Shown here: in pieces, positions 39,049-47,987 of the stretch
Layout: every line of letters starts with the position of its first letter
Numbering within the stretch: position 1 is the stretch's first letter
Assembly (NCBI RefSeq): GCF_001570565.1
Contig: NZ_BBXE01000018.1
Location: 62,001 to 126,000, forward strand
Length of the DNA stretch: 64,000 bases
Direction of reading: 5' to 3'
Origin: Herbidospora yilanensis
GTDB taxonomy: Bacteria; Actinomycetota; Actinomycetes; Streptosporangiales; Streptosporangiaceae
The notes under the pieces: model-generated
What the model was told of the DNA's origin: nothing
The model's input: only the letters and a program-made list of their open reading frames with translations
Databases searched by the model: none
Position numbers and translations under genes: made by a program

Positions 39049-39138
39049 GAGGGTGACTCCAGCTGCTTGGGTTGAGGGTCCCAGCAGCCTAACGACAAAC
39101 CCGAAATCTAGGCCCATAAATGCCGATTTAGGTACAAA

Positions 39139-39783
39139 TCAGCGGTAGCCGAAGTCCTGCGTCCACCACGGCCCGTCGACGCCCTGCTTCAGGCCCACCC
39201 CGATGGCCTCCAGGTCGCAGTTGACGATGTTGGCCCGGTGGCCGGGGCTGTCGAGCCACGCCTGCACGACCTGCCTGGGGGTGGTCTGACCTCGGGCGAT
39301 GTTCTCGGCGGCCGGGTAGTCGTAGCCGGCCGCCTCGATGCGGTCCCACGGCGAGCGGCCGTCGAGGGAGTCGTGGCTGAAGTAGTCGCGGGCGGCCATG
39401 TCGGCCGAGTGGAGCCGGGCCGCCCGGCGGAGCCGTTCGTCGATCCGCAACGGCTCGCACCCCTCGGCGCGGCGCGCGACATTGGTCAGCCGGACCACCT
39501 CGTCTTCGGCCGCCTTCAGCGGGTTCGACGGCGCGGTGGCGGCGACCGGGGCGGCCCCGGCGCGTTCCCTGGTCGTCTTACGGGCCGGCCTGTTGGTCTT
39601 CACCCGGACCGTCGGCTTCTGCCTCGGCGGCTTCGGGGTGGCCTCGGGGCTCGGCACCGTGTAGGAGTCGACCGGCACGGGGGGCTCACTGGCCAGGTCG
39701 AACGCCCCGGTCTGCCCGCTCCCGCAGGCGGTCAGGAGCGCGGGCACCAGAAAAAGCCAGCCACGCTGCCGGAACGAGGGCAT
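39139..39783 (-). CDS. CAP (SCP/PR1) domain lipoprotein
   Basis: 214 residues. Signal peptide with lipobox ALLTACG, then a Pro/Lys/Arg-rich linker, then a CAP domain from about residue 88: VRLTNVARRAEGCEPL, HSADMAARDYFSHDSLDG, AAENIARGQ, WLDSPGHRANIVNCDLEAIGVG. The CAP His/Glu cavity residues are kept. Bacterial CAP proteins are extracellular; sterol, lipid or protein targets are known only for eukaryotic ones. Palindromes precede the start. Confidence 0.88.
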   Translation of the reverse strand: MPSFRQRGWLFLVPALLTACGSGQTGAFDLASEPPVPVDSYTVPSPEATPKPPRQKPTVRVKTNRPARKTTRERAGAAPVAATAPSNPLKAAEDEVVRLTNVARRAEGCEPLRIDERLRRAARLHSADMAARDYFSHDSLDGRSPWDRIEAAGYDYPAAENIARGQTTPRQVVQAWLDSPGHRANIVNCDLEAIGVGLKQGVDGPWWTQDFGYR

Positions 39784-39795
39784 CCGGGACCTTCC

Positions 39796-39822
39796 TGTGT
39801 CACTCAGCGAACGGGTGACACA
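39796..39822. promoter_or_regulatory. Inverted repeat before the CAP lipoprotein gene
   Basis: TGTGTCAC and GTGACACA pair over 8 bp across an 11-bp spacer, ending 12 bp before the start codon at 39783 and touching the AGGAAGG ribosome binding site region. It could be an operator or a leader hairpin that hides the ribosome binding site. Confidence 0.4.
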
Positions 39823-39851
39823 CTAATCCCAGTAACGAATTCGCCGCTCGC

Positions 39852-39870
39852 GAATCACGAAAGAATCACG
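39852..39870. promoter_or_regulatory. Direct repeat GAATCACG, 11-bp spacing
   Basis: GAATCACG occurs at 39852-39859 and 39863-39870, one helical turn apart, in the miaB-CAP gap. The layout suggests a regulator that binds one face of the DNA. Confidence 0.35.
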
Positions 39871-39960
39871 ACATCTCGCCTCGTGTCGCCGCAGGTGACA
39901 AAAGCCGACTTTCCGTCACGGCTCCGCCCACCCGGCCGCTCCCGGCACGGGGACCGACGG

Positions 39961-41442
39961 CTAGGAGACCTCGCACCCCGAGACGACCGGCAGCGGTGCC
40001 GGCCGCCCGATCGTGGGCATGCCCAGGTCGACCCCCTTGGCGGCGGCGGGACGCCCCTGGCGGGCCTCCCAAGCGTCGCCCGACCGTGTGCGCCGGACGC
40101 CGACGACCTTGTCGGCCACCAGGTGGTGGGGGGCCGCGTAGGTCACCTCGGCGGTGACGACGTCGCCGGGGCGTGCGTCGGCCCAGGCCACGTGGACCAG
40201 CCGGTTGTCGGGCGCGCGGCCCGACAACCGCCGGGTGGCGTCGTCCTTACGGCCCTCGCCCTCGGCGATCAGCACCTCGACGACCCGCCCGGTCTGCTTC
40301 CTGTTCTCGGCCCAGGCGATCTCCTCCTGGACCTCGATGAGCCGGTCGTACCGCTCGCGGACGACCTCCTTCGGCACCTGGTCGGGCATGGTCGCGGCCG
40401 GGGTGCCGGGGCGGATCGAGTACTGGAAGGTGAAGGCGTTGGCGAACCGCGACTCCCGCACCACGTCGAGCGTGGCCTGGAAGTCGTCTTCGGTCTCGCC
40501 GGGGAAGCCGACGATGATGTCGGTCGAGATGGCGGCGTCGGGCATCGCGGCGCGGACCCGGGAGATGATCCCGAGGTACTTCTCGGCCCGGTAGGAGCGG
40601 CGCATCGCCTTCAGCACCCGGTCGGACCCCGACTGCAGCGGCATGTGGAGCTGGTGCATCACGTTGGGGGTCTCGGCCATGGCGGCGATCACGTCGTCGG
40701 TGAAGGCGGCGGGGTGGGGCGAGGTGAACCTGACCCGCTCCAGCCCCTCGACCTCGCCGCAGGCGCGCAGCAGCTTGCCGAAGGCGAGCCGGTCGCCGAA
40801 CTCGACGCCGTAGGTGTTCACGTTCTGCCCGAGGAGGGTGACCTCCATGACGCCCTGCTCGACCAGGGCCCTGATCTCGCCCAGGATGTCGCCGGGACGG
40901 CGGTCCTTCTCCTTGCCGCGCAGGGCGGGCACGATGCAGAACGTGCAGGTGTTGTTGCAGCCCACCGAGATGGCGACCCACGCGGCGTAGGCCGACTCGC
41001 GCTTGGTCGGGAGGGTCGACGGGAAGACCGACAGCGACTCCTCCAGCTCGACCTGCGACTCCTGCGCGATGCGGGCGCGTTCGAGCAGGACCGGCAGGGA
41101 GCCGATGTTGTGGGTGCCGAAGACCACGTCGACCCACGGCGCGCGGCGCACGATCTCGCCCTGGTCCTTCTGGGCCAGGCAGCCGCCGACGGCGATCTGC
41201 ATGCCCTCGCGGGCGGCCTTGATCGGGCGCAGGTGGCCGAGGTTGCCGTAGAGGCGGTTGTCGGCGTTCTCGCGCACGGCGCAGGTGTTGAACACGACCA
41301 CGTCGGGGGTGTCACCCTCGGGCGCGCGCACGTAGCCGGCGTCTTCGAGCAGGCCGGAGAGGCGCTCGGAGTCGTGGACGTTCATCTGGCACCCGTAGGT
41401 CCGTACCTCGTACGTGCGGGTGCTCTCCTCTGTCGCAGTCAT
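39961..41442 (-). CDS. miaB: tRNA-2-methylthio-N6-dimethylallyladenosine synthase
   Basis: 493 residues from ATG 41442. Adds the methylthio group to i6A37 made by MiaA. N-terminal UPF0004 domain with cluster cysteines in [14 protein letters not shown] and GGCLAQ; radical-SAM motif CNNTCTFC; C-terminal TRAM domain. The open frame continues upstream into the antisense of the histidine kinase gene and should be ignored. Confidence 0.96.
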   Translation of the reverse strand: MTATEESTRTYEVRTYGCQMNVHDSERLSGLLEDAGYVRAPEGDTPDVVVFNTCAVRENADNRLYGNLGHLRPIKAAREGMQIAVGGCLAQKDQGEIVRRAPWVDVVFGTHNIGSLPVLLERARIAQESQVELEESLSVFPSTLPTKRESAYAAWVAISVGCNNTCTFCIVPALRGKEKDRRPGDILGEIRALVEQGVMEVTLLGQNVNTYGVEFGDRLAFGKLLRACGEVEGLERVRFTSPHPAAFTDDVIAAMAETPNVMHQLHMPLQSGSDRVLKAMRRSYRAEKYLGIISRVRAAMPDAAISTDIIVGFPGETEDDFQATLDVVRESRFANAFTFQYSIRPGTPAATMPDQVPKEVVRERYDRLIEVQEEIAWAENRKQTGRVVEVLIAEGEGRKDDATRRLSGRAPDNRLVHVAWADARPGDVVTAEVTYAAPHHLVADKVVGVRRTRSGDAWEARQGRPAAAKGVDLGMPTIGRPAPLPVVSGCEVS

Positions 41443-41483
41443 CTCAATCCACAAGCGTAGGCGCTCCGGCGAGCCCGAAAAGC

Positions 41484-41500
41484 CCGGGACAATGTCCCGG
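41484..41500 (+). promoter_or_regulatory. Perfect palindrome before the histidine kinase gene
   Basis: CCGGGACAATGTCCCGG: 8-bp arms around one base, 35 bp upstream of the ATG at 41536. A -10-like TATATC is at 41520-41525, which would give a leaderless or nearly leaderless transcript. A close copy (CGGGA, six bases, TCCCG) lies at 44721-44738. Likely the binding site of the adjacent response regulator. Confidence 0.55.
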
Positions 41501-41535
41501 TTGTCCGGGCATCGCCGTCTATATCCTGACGTGCG

Positions 41536-43437
41536 ATGACAACAAGATGGGCCGTCGGCGTGACCGGGCTCGCGGCCGGGGCCGTGGCGCTCGTCCTCGG
41601 GCTGGTCAACGGGCTCGGCGTGGTCGCGCTCAGTCATCTGCTGTACGCCGCCGCCGGCGTGCTGATCGGCACGATCATCCTGGTGAACCGGCCGGGGAAC
41701 GCCGTGGGCACGCTCCTGCTGACCGCCGGGCTCTCGTTCACGGCCCTCGACTTCTTCGGGCAGCTCGCGCTCTGGCGGCCGGAGTTGTACCTGCTGGCCT
41801 GGCCGCAGAACTTCCTGTGGGTGCCGGCCAACCTGGCGATGGGCGCGATCCCCTACTGCTTCCCCGACCGGCGGCTGCCCGCGCCGAGGCTGGTCGTCCC
41901 GGCCGTGGCGCTGGCCGCGCTGCCCTGCGCGTTCGCGCCGGGGGCCAACCAGCAGCTCGGCTACGGGATCGCGATGCCCAACCCCCTCGGGATCGACGCG
42001 CTGGCCGGCGTCGCGGCGTTCATGGAGCCCGCGATCACCGGGGTCGCGGCCCTGCTGTTCCTGTTCGGCGCCGCCGATTTCGCCCGGAGGGCCCGGCGCG
42101 TCGAGCGGGCCCAGGTCCAGTGGCTCGTGTACGCCGTCTCGGTCGCCGGCGTGGTCGTCGTGCTCCGGCTGGCCGCCGGGCTGACCGACGACCTGCCCGG
42201 CGTGATGTGGCCCCTCGACAGCGGCTTCTGGGAGGTCGCCGGGACGGCCGCGATCACCCTCGTGCTGGCCGCCATCGGCATCGCGATCGTGCGGCACGGC
42301 CTGTTCGACATCGAGCTGGTCATCAACCGCACGGTCGTCTACGCCGTCCTCACCGCGTTCGTGACCGGCGGTTACGTCGCGGTCGTCGGCTACCTCGGCG
42401 CGGTCTTCCAGAGCACGGGCCTGCCGCTCTCCGTGGCCGCCGCCGCCGTGGTCGCCGTCGTCTTCGCGCCGCTCAGGGCCCGCGTCCAGCGCGCCGTCAA
42501 CGTGCTCATGTACGGCCGCCGCGACGACCCCTACGCCGCCCTCGCCCACCTGGGCCGCAGCCTGGAGGCCCGGCCGGACGCCCGCGCGGCGGCCGAGTCG
42601 GTGGCCGAGGCGCTGAAACTCCCCCACGCCGCGGTCGAGCCGCCCGGTCACGCCGGAGATCCCGGCCTGGTGCGGTTGCCGCTGACGTACAAGAACGAGC
42701 TCGTCGGACACCTGGCCCTCGCGCCGCGCCCGGGGCAGAAGGGGTTCGGCGCCCGCGACCTGCGGCTGCTGCGGGACCTGGCCCGGCAGATGGGCTCGGT
42801 CGTGCACGCCGAACGGCTGGCCGCCGACCTGCGGGCCTCGCGCGAACGCCTGGTGGTGGCCCGCGAGGAGGAGCGGCGGCGGCTCAGGAGGGACCTGCAC
42901 GACGGGCTCGGGCCGACGCTGGCCGCGCTGACGATGCGGGCCGAGGCGGTGCAGGACCTGGTCGACGACCCGAGGGCGCAGGACCTGCTGGAGGAGATGA
43001 TCGGCGCGGCCCAGGCGGCCACCGCCGACGTGCGGGCCCTCATCGACGGGCTGCGCCCGCCCGCGCTCGACTCCCTCGGCCTCCTCGGCGCGCTGCGGGC
43101 CCATGTGGCGGGACTGCCCGGGGAGCCGCGGGTAGGTCTCGATCTGCCTGTCGAACTGCCCGAACTGTCGGCGGCCACCGAGGTGGCGGCTTACCATATC
43201 GCTGTCGAGGCGATCAACAACGCCCGCCGCCACTCAGGCGCGGACACCGTCACGCTCCGGCTCGTGCCCTGGAAGAACCTGCTGGTCGAAGTCGTCGACG
43301 ACGGCCGCGGGGCCGAGGGGCCACCGGGCATCGGCCTTACTTCTCTGCGCGAACGGGCCGTCGAACTGGGCGGCTCCTTCGCGGTCATCACCGCGCGCGG
43401 CACCACCGTCCGCGCGCAGTTGCCGATGGGAGCCTGA
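41536..43437 (+). CDS. Sensor histidine kinase (HisKA_3 / NarL-type)
   Basis: 633 residues. About eight to ten membrane helices in residues 1-320 ([20 protein letters not shown] onward). A poorly conserved GAF-like region follows, then the HisKA_3 dimerisation helix with the phospho-acceptor H in [10 protein letters not shown] near residue 454, and an HATPase domain with EAINNARRH and [21 protein letters not shown]. Partner is the response regulator that starts one base after its stop. The membrane sensor part is of a type common in actinobacteria; the ligand is unknown. Confidence 0.93.
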   Translation: MTTRWAVGVTGLAAGAVALVLGLVNGLGVVALSHLLYAAAGVLIGTIILVNRPGNAVGTLLLTAGLSFTALDFFGQLALWRPELYLLAWPQNFLWVPANLAMGAIPYCFPDRRLPAPRLVVPAVALAALPCAFAPGANQQLGYGIAMPNPLGIDALAGVAAFMEPAITGVAALLFLFGAADFARRARRVERAQVQWLVYAVSVAGVVVVLRLAAGLTDDLPGVMWPLDSGFWEVAGTAAITLVLAAIGIAIVRHGLFDIELVINRTVVYAVLTAFVTGGYVAVVGYLGAVFQSTGLPLSVAAAAVVAVVFAPLRARVQRAVNVLMYGRRDDPYAALAHLGRSLEARPDARAAAESVAEALKLPHAAVEPPGHAGDPGLVRLPLTYKNELVGHLALAPRPGQKGFGARDLRLLRDLARQMGSVVHAERLAADLRASRERLVVAREEERRRLRRDLHDGLGPTLAALTMRAEAVQDLVDDPRAQDLLEEMIGAAQAATADVRALIDGLRPPALDSLGLLGALRAHVAGLPGEPRVGLDLPVELPELSAATEVAAYHIAVEAINNARRHSGADTVTLRLVPWKNLLVEVVDDGRGAEGPPGIGLTSLRERAVELGGSFAVITARGTTVRAQLPMGA

Positions 43438-43438
43438 A

Positions 43439-44074
43439 TTGGACCCGATCCGCGTCCTGCTCGTCGACGACCACCCCGCGTTCCGGGCGGGCCTGTCGGC
43501 GCTGCTCAAGCCGGTCCGTGAGGTCGTGATCGCCGACGAGGCGTCCACCGGCGAGCAGGCCCTGGCGCTCGCCGGCGGGGTGCAGCCCGACGTGGTGCTG
43601 ATGGACCTCGCCATGCCCGGCATGGGCGGGGTGGCCGCGACCGAGCGGCTGGTGCGCGACCACCCGCACATCCGGGTGCTGGTGCTGAGCATGGCCGACG
43701 ACGACGACTCGGTCTTCGCCGCCCTGCGGGCCGGAGCCCGGGGATATGTGCTGAAAGGGGCCAGGAAGGCCGAGCTGGTGCGGTCGATCGTGGCGGTGCA
43801 CGGCGGCGAGGCGATCTTCGGGCCGGCCATCGCGTCGCGGCTGACCGGCTACTTCACCGGTCTGGCCCGACGTGAGCAGGGCTTCCCCGAGCTGACCGCC
43901 CGGGAGCGGGAGATCCTGACCCTGATGGCCGGTCATCTGACCAATCCGGTGATCGCCGAGCGGCTCGGGCTGAGCGGCAAGACGATCCGCAACCACGTGT
44001 CGAGCATCTTCGCCAAGCTGCACGTCGCCGACCGCGCCGAAGCGATCACGCGGGCTCGTGAGTCGGGGTTCTGA
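43439..44074 (+). CDS. LuxR/NarL-family response regulator
   Basis: 211 residues from a TTG start one base after the kinase stop. Receiver domain with D11/D12, phospho-acceptor D56 (VVLMDLAMPG) and K106; C-terminal LuxR HTH ELTAREREILTLMAGHLTNPVIAERLGLSGKTIRNHVSSIFAKL. It is phosphorylated by the upstream kinase. The 3' end overlaps the convergent membrane-protein gene by 29 bp. Candidate target sites are 41484-41500 and 44721-44738. Confidence 0.95.
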   Translation: MDPIRVLLVDDHPAFRAGLSALLKPVREVVIADEASTGEQALALAGGVQPDVVLMDLAMPGMGGVAATERLVRDHPHIRVLVLSMADDDDSVFAALRAGARGYVLKGARKAELVRSIVAVHGGEAIFGPAIASRLTGYFTGLARREQGFPELTAREREILTLMAGHLTNPVIAERLGLSGKTIRNHVSSIFAKLHVADRAEAITRARESGF

Positions 44075-44675
44075 GCAGGATCCGGGCCATCCATCCCAGT
44101 GCGGCCAGCTCCAGCAGCGCGCCGATCGACTGGACGGCGGGCGAGGCGCCCGCCACCGCGAACGGCACCGCGATGCCGGCGACCACCGCCGCCGGCACCC
44201 ACCAGGGGGCGACCTTCTTGACCGCGAGCCCGACGAGCAGGACCAGCGTGCCGACATGGGTGAAGAAGCCGGGGAACAACATGCCGAACAGGAAACCGGG
44301 CAGCTCGCCGGCCGTCGCGATGACCTTCTCGGCCGTCTCGGCGGGCACGGTCTGGGCCAGCGCCAGGTCGTAGAAGTCGGTCGTGAACAGGGTGCACGCC
44401 GCCGCCGCGCCGAACAGGCCCAGCGTCAGGCCCGTGTTGGCCAGGCCCCTGGACCGGGGGTAGAGGAGCGCGGCCAGGCCGAAGAACGCGGGGATCATCG
44501 CGAGGGTGGCGTACAGGAACAGCAGGCCGCTGACCTGCACCTGGCCGGGCATGGCGGCGAAGACGGCCGGATCGTGCTCCTGGCCGGGCGGCGAGGTGAG
44601 GAAGGCGGCGAACAGCAGGACGGGCCAGGCGACCAGCGCGCCTGCGGCGACGAGGCGCCGGTAGTTATCGGTCAT
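44046..44675 (-). CDS. Six-helix membrane protein of unknown function
   Basis: 209 residues from ATG 44675 with GAGGG close upstream. Six hydrophobic helices (LVAAGALVAWPVLLFAAFL through IGALLELAALGWMARIL). The layout resembles DUF4386-type proteins but I am not sure of the family. It converges on and overlaps the response regulator, and its upstream region carries a copy of the palindrome found before the kinase, suggesting control by that system. Confidence 0.75.
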   Translation of the reverse strand: MTDNYRRLVAAGALVAWPVLLFAAFLTSPPGQEHDPAVFAAMPGQVQVSGLLFLYATLAMIPAFFGLAALLYPRSRGLANTGLTLGLFGAAAACTLFTTDFYDLALAQTVPAETAEKVIATAGELPGFLFGMLFPGFFTHVGTLVLLVGLAVKKVAPWWVPAAVVAGIAVPFAVAGASPAVQSIGALLELAALGWMARILLRTPTHEPA

Positions 44676-44720
44676 GCCCTCAGCAAACCGACGACCTGCC
44701 CCAAATCTCATGAGTCAGAC

Positions 44721-44738
44721 TCGGGAAAAATGTCCCGA
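44721..44738. promoter_or_regulatory. Palindrome shared with the kinase promoter, between the membrane protein and gluA
   Basis: TCGGGA, six bases (AAAATG), TCCCGA; the inner part CGGGA-AAAATG-TCCCG is nearly the same as CGGGA-CAATG-TCCCG at 41485-41499. It is followed by another CGGGA half-site at 44744-44748. It lies 45 bp before the membrane-protein start and 87 bp before the gluA ATG. Confidence 0.5.
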
Positions 44739-44825
44739 CCAGCCGGGATGACCAGGACAGTCGTGATGTGATCGGTATAACTCCGCTGCTGACTTGGAGA
44801 TATAGCCCCCTTTACGTTGACTCCC

Positions 44826-45581
44826 ATGACAGAAGCCGTCGGATCGACTTCTCTCGTCAGACTTGAGAACGTCAACAAGCACTTCGGCACCCTGCACGTG
44901 CTGAAGGACATCGACCTCGACATCGCGCGGGGCGAGGTCGTGGTCGCCATCGGCCCCTCCGGGGCCGGCAAGTCGACCCTCTGCCGGGTGATCAACCGGC
45001 TGGAGACGATCGACTCGGGCACCATCACCTTCGACGGCAAGAGCCTGGCCGTCGAGGGCCGCGCGCTGGCCCAGCTCCGCTCCGAGGTCGGCATGGTGTT
45101 CCAGTCGTTCAACCTCTTCGCCCACAAGACGATCCTCGAGAACGTCACCCTCGGGCCGATCAGGGTCCGCAAGATCGCGCGCGACCAGGCCGAGAAGCGC
45201 GGCATGGAGCTCCTGGAGCGGGTCGGCATCGCCTCGCAGGCGGAGAAGTACCCCGCCCAGCTCTCCGGCGGCCAGCAGCAGCGTGTGGCCATCGCCCGCG
45301 CCCTGGCCATGGACCCGAAGATGATCCTCTTCGACGAGCCCACCTCCGCGCTCGACCCCGAGATGGTCCAGGAGGTGCTCGACGTCATGATCTCGCTGGC
45401 CAGAGACGGCATGACCATGCTCGTCGTCACCCACGAGATGGGCTTCGCCCGCCGGGCCGCCAACCGGGTGGTCTTCATGGCCGACGGCGCCGTCGTCGAG
45501 CAGAACACCCCCGACGAATTCTTCACGAATCCGGGCACCGACCGTGCCCGCGATTTCCTCAGCAAGATCCTCACACACTGA
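44826..45581 (+). CDS. gluA: Glutamate ABC transporter ATP-binding protein
   Basis: 251 residues from ATG 44826 (a TTG nine bases upstream is also in frame). Walker A GPSGAGKST at 43-51, signature LSGGQQQRVA, Walker B MILFDEPT. It is close to the polar amino-acid importer ATPases GlnQ/GluA. No strong ribosome binding site is seen; a TATAGC box at 44801-44806 would give a leader of about 13 nt. First gene of a gluABCD operon that sits in this chromosomal position in other actinobacteria. Confidence 0.93.
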   Translation: MTEAVGSTSLVRLENVNKHFGTLHVLKDIDLDIARGEVVVAIGPSGAGKSTLCRVINRLETIDSGTITFDGKSLAVEGRALAQLRSEVGMVFQSFNLFAHKTILENVTLGPIRVRKIARDQAEKRGMELLERVGIASQAEKYPAQLSGGQQQRVAIARALAMDPKMILFDEPTSALDPEMVQEVLDVMISLARDGMTMLVVTHEMGFARRAANRVVFMADGAVVEQNTPDEFFTNPGTDRARDFLSKILTH

Positions 45582-45592
45582 AGGTGGCTGTC

Positions 45593-46402
45593 ATGCGTGT
45601 CCGTCGAATTGGTGCCCTCCTGATGACCGCCGCCGCGCTGGCGGCGTCCGTGACCGCGTGCAGCGGTGGCGACGACAAGTTCGTCATCGGCGTGAAGTTC
45701 GACCAGCCGGGTCTCGGCCTGAAGCAGACCGACGGTTCGGTGAAGGGTTTCGACGTCGACGTCGCCGCCTACATCGCCAAGGAACTCGGCTACACCCCTG
45801 AGCAGATCGAGTGGAAGGAGACCGTGTCGGCCAACCGCGAGCCCTTCATCCAGCAGGGCCAGGTCGACATGGTGGTGGCGACCTACTCGATCACCGACAA
45901 GCGCAAGGAGGTCATCTCCTTCGCCGGTCCCTATCTGATCACCGGTCAGGACATCCTGACCCGCGCCGACGACACCACGATCACCGGCCAGGACAGCCTG
46001 CAGACCAAGAAGGTCTGCGGCGCCCAGGGCTCCAGCTCCCCGGCCCGCCTGATCGAGAAGTTCGGCGAGGCCTGGAAGGGCCAGTACCTGACCGAGCAGC
46101 AGGGCTACGGCGCCTGCCTGCCGCTGCTGGAGCAGGGCCAGGTCGACGCGATCTCCACCGACGCCACCATCCTGGCCGGCTTCGCCGCCCAGAGCCCCGG
46201 CAAGTTCCGCCTCGTCGGGCAGGTCTTCTCCGAGGAGAAGTACGGCGTCGGCCTCAAGAAGGACGACAAGGAGACCCGCGACAAGGTCAACGCGGCCATC
46301 GAGAAGATGTTCTCCGACGGCTCGTGGAAGAAGGCCGTGGACGCGAACTTCGGCGAGTTCGCCCCCAACTTCGCGACCCCGCCGGCCCTGGAGAAGTACT
46401 GA
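45593..46402 (+). CDS. gluB: Glutamate-binding lipoprotein
   Basis: 269 residues from ATG 45593 (GGTGG upstream). Signal peptide and lipobox ASVTACSGG. Type-II amino-acid binding fold: KFVIGVKFDQPGLGLKQTDG, GFDVDVAAYIAKELGY, and VATYSITDKRKEVISFAGPY, whose arginine usually holds the ligand alpha-carboxylate. It delivers glutamate to GluCD. A strong hairpin follows before gluC. Confidence 0.94.
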   Translation: MRVRRIGALLMTAAALAASVTACSGGDDKFVIGVKFDQPGLGLKQTDGSVKGFDVDVAAYIAKELGYTPEQIEWKETVSANREPFIQQGQVDMVVATYSITDKRKEVISFAGPYLITGQDILTRADDTTITGQDSLQTKKVCGAQGSSSPARLIEKFGEAWKGQYLTEQQGYGACLPLLEQGQVDAISTDATILAGFAAQSPGKFRLVGQVFSEEKYGVGLKKDDKETRDKVNAAIEKMFSDGSWKKAVDANFGEFAPNFATPPALEKY

Positions 46403-46415
46403 TCTGACCGGCTCC

Positions 46416-46439
46416 CGGCCCTCCCCCAGGGGAGGGCCG
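46416..46439 (+). terminator. Hairpin between gluB and gluC
   Basis: Arms CGGCCCTCCCC and GGGGAGGGCCG pair over up to 11 bp around CA, followed by TTCTC. Placed 14 bp after the gluB stop and 20 bp before gluC. Likely a partial terminator or mRNA-stabilising structure that lets the binding protein be made in excess over the permeases. Confidence 0.65.
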
Positions 46440-46459
46440 TTCTCATGGGGAGGTAGGGC

Positions 46460-47128
46460 GTGGGCGCCCTCGTCGAAGAGTTCCCGGTCATCCTGGGCGC
46501 GTTCTGGCTGACCATACGGCTCACGCTGGCCAGCGCCGCGGCGGCGCTGGTGCTGGGCACCGTCCTGGCCGCCATGCGGGTCAGCCCGTTCGGCGTGCTG
46601 CGCGGGGTGGCCACGGTGTACGTCAACACGCTGCGGAACACGCCGCTGACCCTGGTGATCGTGTTCTGCGGGCTCGGCCTCGGGCTGGTGCTCGACGTGT
46701 CGTTCTCCGAGTCGCTGTCGACCAACTACCTGTGGTTGTCGATCATCGGGCTGTCGGCGTACACGGCCGCGTTCGTCTGCGAGGCGATCAGGTCGGGCAT
46801 CAACACCGTGCCCGTCGGGCAGGCCGAAGCGGCGCGGGCGCTCGGGCTGACGTTCACCCAGAACCTGCGGTTCATCGTGTTGCCGCAGGCGTTCCGGGCG
46901 ATCATCGCGCCGCTCGGCAGCCTGCTGATCGCACTGACGAAGAACACCACGGTCGCCGCCGCGATCGGCGTGGCCGAGGCGTCGCTGACGATGAAGTCGC
47001 TGTTCGAGCGGCACCAGGACTCGGTGGTCGCGATCTTCTTCGGGTTCGCGCTGGCCTTCCTCGTGCTCACCCTCCCCACCGGCCTGTTCTTCGGCTGGCT
47101 GTCCCGACGGCTGAAGGTGGTCCGATGA
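46460..47128 (+). CDS. gluC: Glutamate ABC transporter permease
   Basis: 222 residues from GTG with GGGGAGGTAGGG upstream. HisM/GlnP-type membrane protein: FWLTIRLTLASAAAALVLGTVLA, NTLRNTPLTLVIVFCGLGLGL, and the ATPase contact loop EAARALGLTFTQNLRFIVLPQAFRAIIAPLG split across the EAA motif. The stop overlaps the gluD start (ATGA). Confidence 0.94.
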   Translation: MGALVEEFPVILGAFWLTIRLTLASAAAALVLGTVLAAMRVSPFGVLRGVATVYVNTLRNTPLTLVIVFCGLGLGLVLDVSFSESLSTNYLWLSIIGLSAYTAAFVCEAIRSGINTVPVGQAEAARALGLTFTQNLRFIVLPQAFRAIIAPLGSLLIALTKNTTVAAAIGVAEASLTMKSLFERHQDSVVAIFFGFALAFLVLTLPTGLFFGWLSRRLKVVR

Positions 47129-47979
47129 GCACCGTCCTGTACGACACCCCCGGCCCGCGCGGCATCCTGCGCAACCGGATCCTGACGTTCGTCTTCGCCG
47201 CCGCGCTGCTGGCCGGGCTCTACTTCGCCTACCTGAAGTTCGACGAGAAGGGCCAGTTCGACCCGGCCCTGTGGGAGCCGTTCCTCCAGGGCGACGTGTG
47301 GGTGAACCTGATCATCCCGGGCCTGCTGAACACCCTGTCGGCCGCCGCCGTGGCCGCGCTGATCGCGGTGCCGTTCGGGTTCGTGTTCGGCATCGCCCGG
47401 TTGTCGGAGCACAAGTGGATCAGGGTGCCCGCCGGGGCGGTCGTGGAGTTCTTCCGCGCCATCCCGCTGCTCATCATGATCTTCTTCGCCCAGTACGGCG
47501 GCTCGGCCGTGCTCGGGCTCACCGTGACCTCCTTCACTGCCGTCGTGTTCGGGCTGGTGCTCTACAACGGCTCGGTGCTGGCCGAGATCGTCCGGGCCGG
47601 GATCCAGTCGCTGCCGCGCGGCCAGACCGAGGCCGCGCTGGCCGTCGGGCTGCGCAAGGGGCAGGTCATGCGGCTGATCCTGCTGCCGCAGGCGGTGACC
47701 GCGATGATGCCGGCCATCGTCAGCCAGCTCATCGTGCTGCTCAAGGACACCGCGCTCGGGTTCATCGTGGCGTTCGAGGACCTGCTGAACGCGGGCGCCC
47801 GCATCCTGCCCGCCAACTTCCGCAACCTGATCCCGGCGGTGATCGTCGTCGCGATCATCTACATCATCATCAACGTCCTGGTCGGGCTGCTCGCCAACTG
47901 GCTGGAACGCCGCTCCCGCCGCAGCCGCAAGACCACGGTCAAGCCCGTCGAGGCCCCCCAGTCGGTCGGCGTTGGGTAG
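47125..47979 (+). CDS. gluD: Glutamate ABC transporter permease
   Basis: 284 residues; ATG overlaps the gluC stop. An extra N-terminal helix (LTFVFAAALLAGLYFAYLKF) precedes the permease core, as in GluD. The EAA loop reads TEAALAVGLRKGQVMRLILLPQAVTAMMP. The C-terminus is basic (ERRSRRSRKTTVK). Forms the heterodimeric channel with GluC. Confidence 0.94.
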   Translation: MSTVLYDTPGPRGILRNRILTFVFAAALLAGLYFAYLKFDEKGQFDPALWEPFLQGDVWVNLIIPGLLNTLSAAAVAALIAVPFGFVFGIARLSEHKWIRVPAGAVVEFFRAIPLLIMIFFAQYGGSAVLGLTVTSFTAVVFGLVLYNGSVLAEIVRAGIQSLPRGQTEAALAVGLRKGQVMRLILLPQAVTAMMPAIVSQLIVLLKDTALGFIVAFEDLLNAGARILPANFRNLIPAVIVVAIIYIIINVLVGLLANWLERRSRRSRKTTVKPVEAPQSVGVG

Positions 47980-47987
47980 GCCTTTAC

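Noticed and set aside
39784-39960. c-di-AMP (ydaO-type) riboswitch before the CAP lipoprotein, as seen for actinobacterial wall hydrolases
   Set aside because: The conserved ydaO segments were not found; only simple inverted and direct repeats are present.
41443-43233. N-terminal extension of miaB to 43233
   Set aside because: Antisense of the histidine kinase; MiaB homology starts at the ATG at 41442.
44708-47014. 768-residue minus-strand open frame across the gluABC genes
   Set aside because: It is antisense to clear transporter genes with intact motifs; its composition (runs of Gly, Arg, Asp) is what antisense of GC-rich coding DNA gives.
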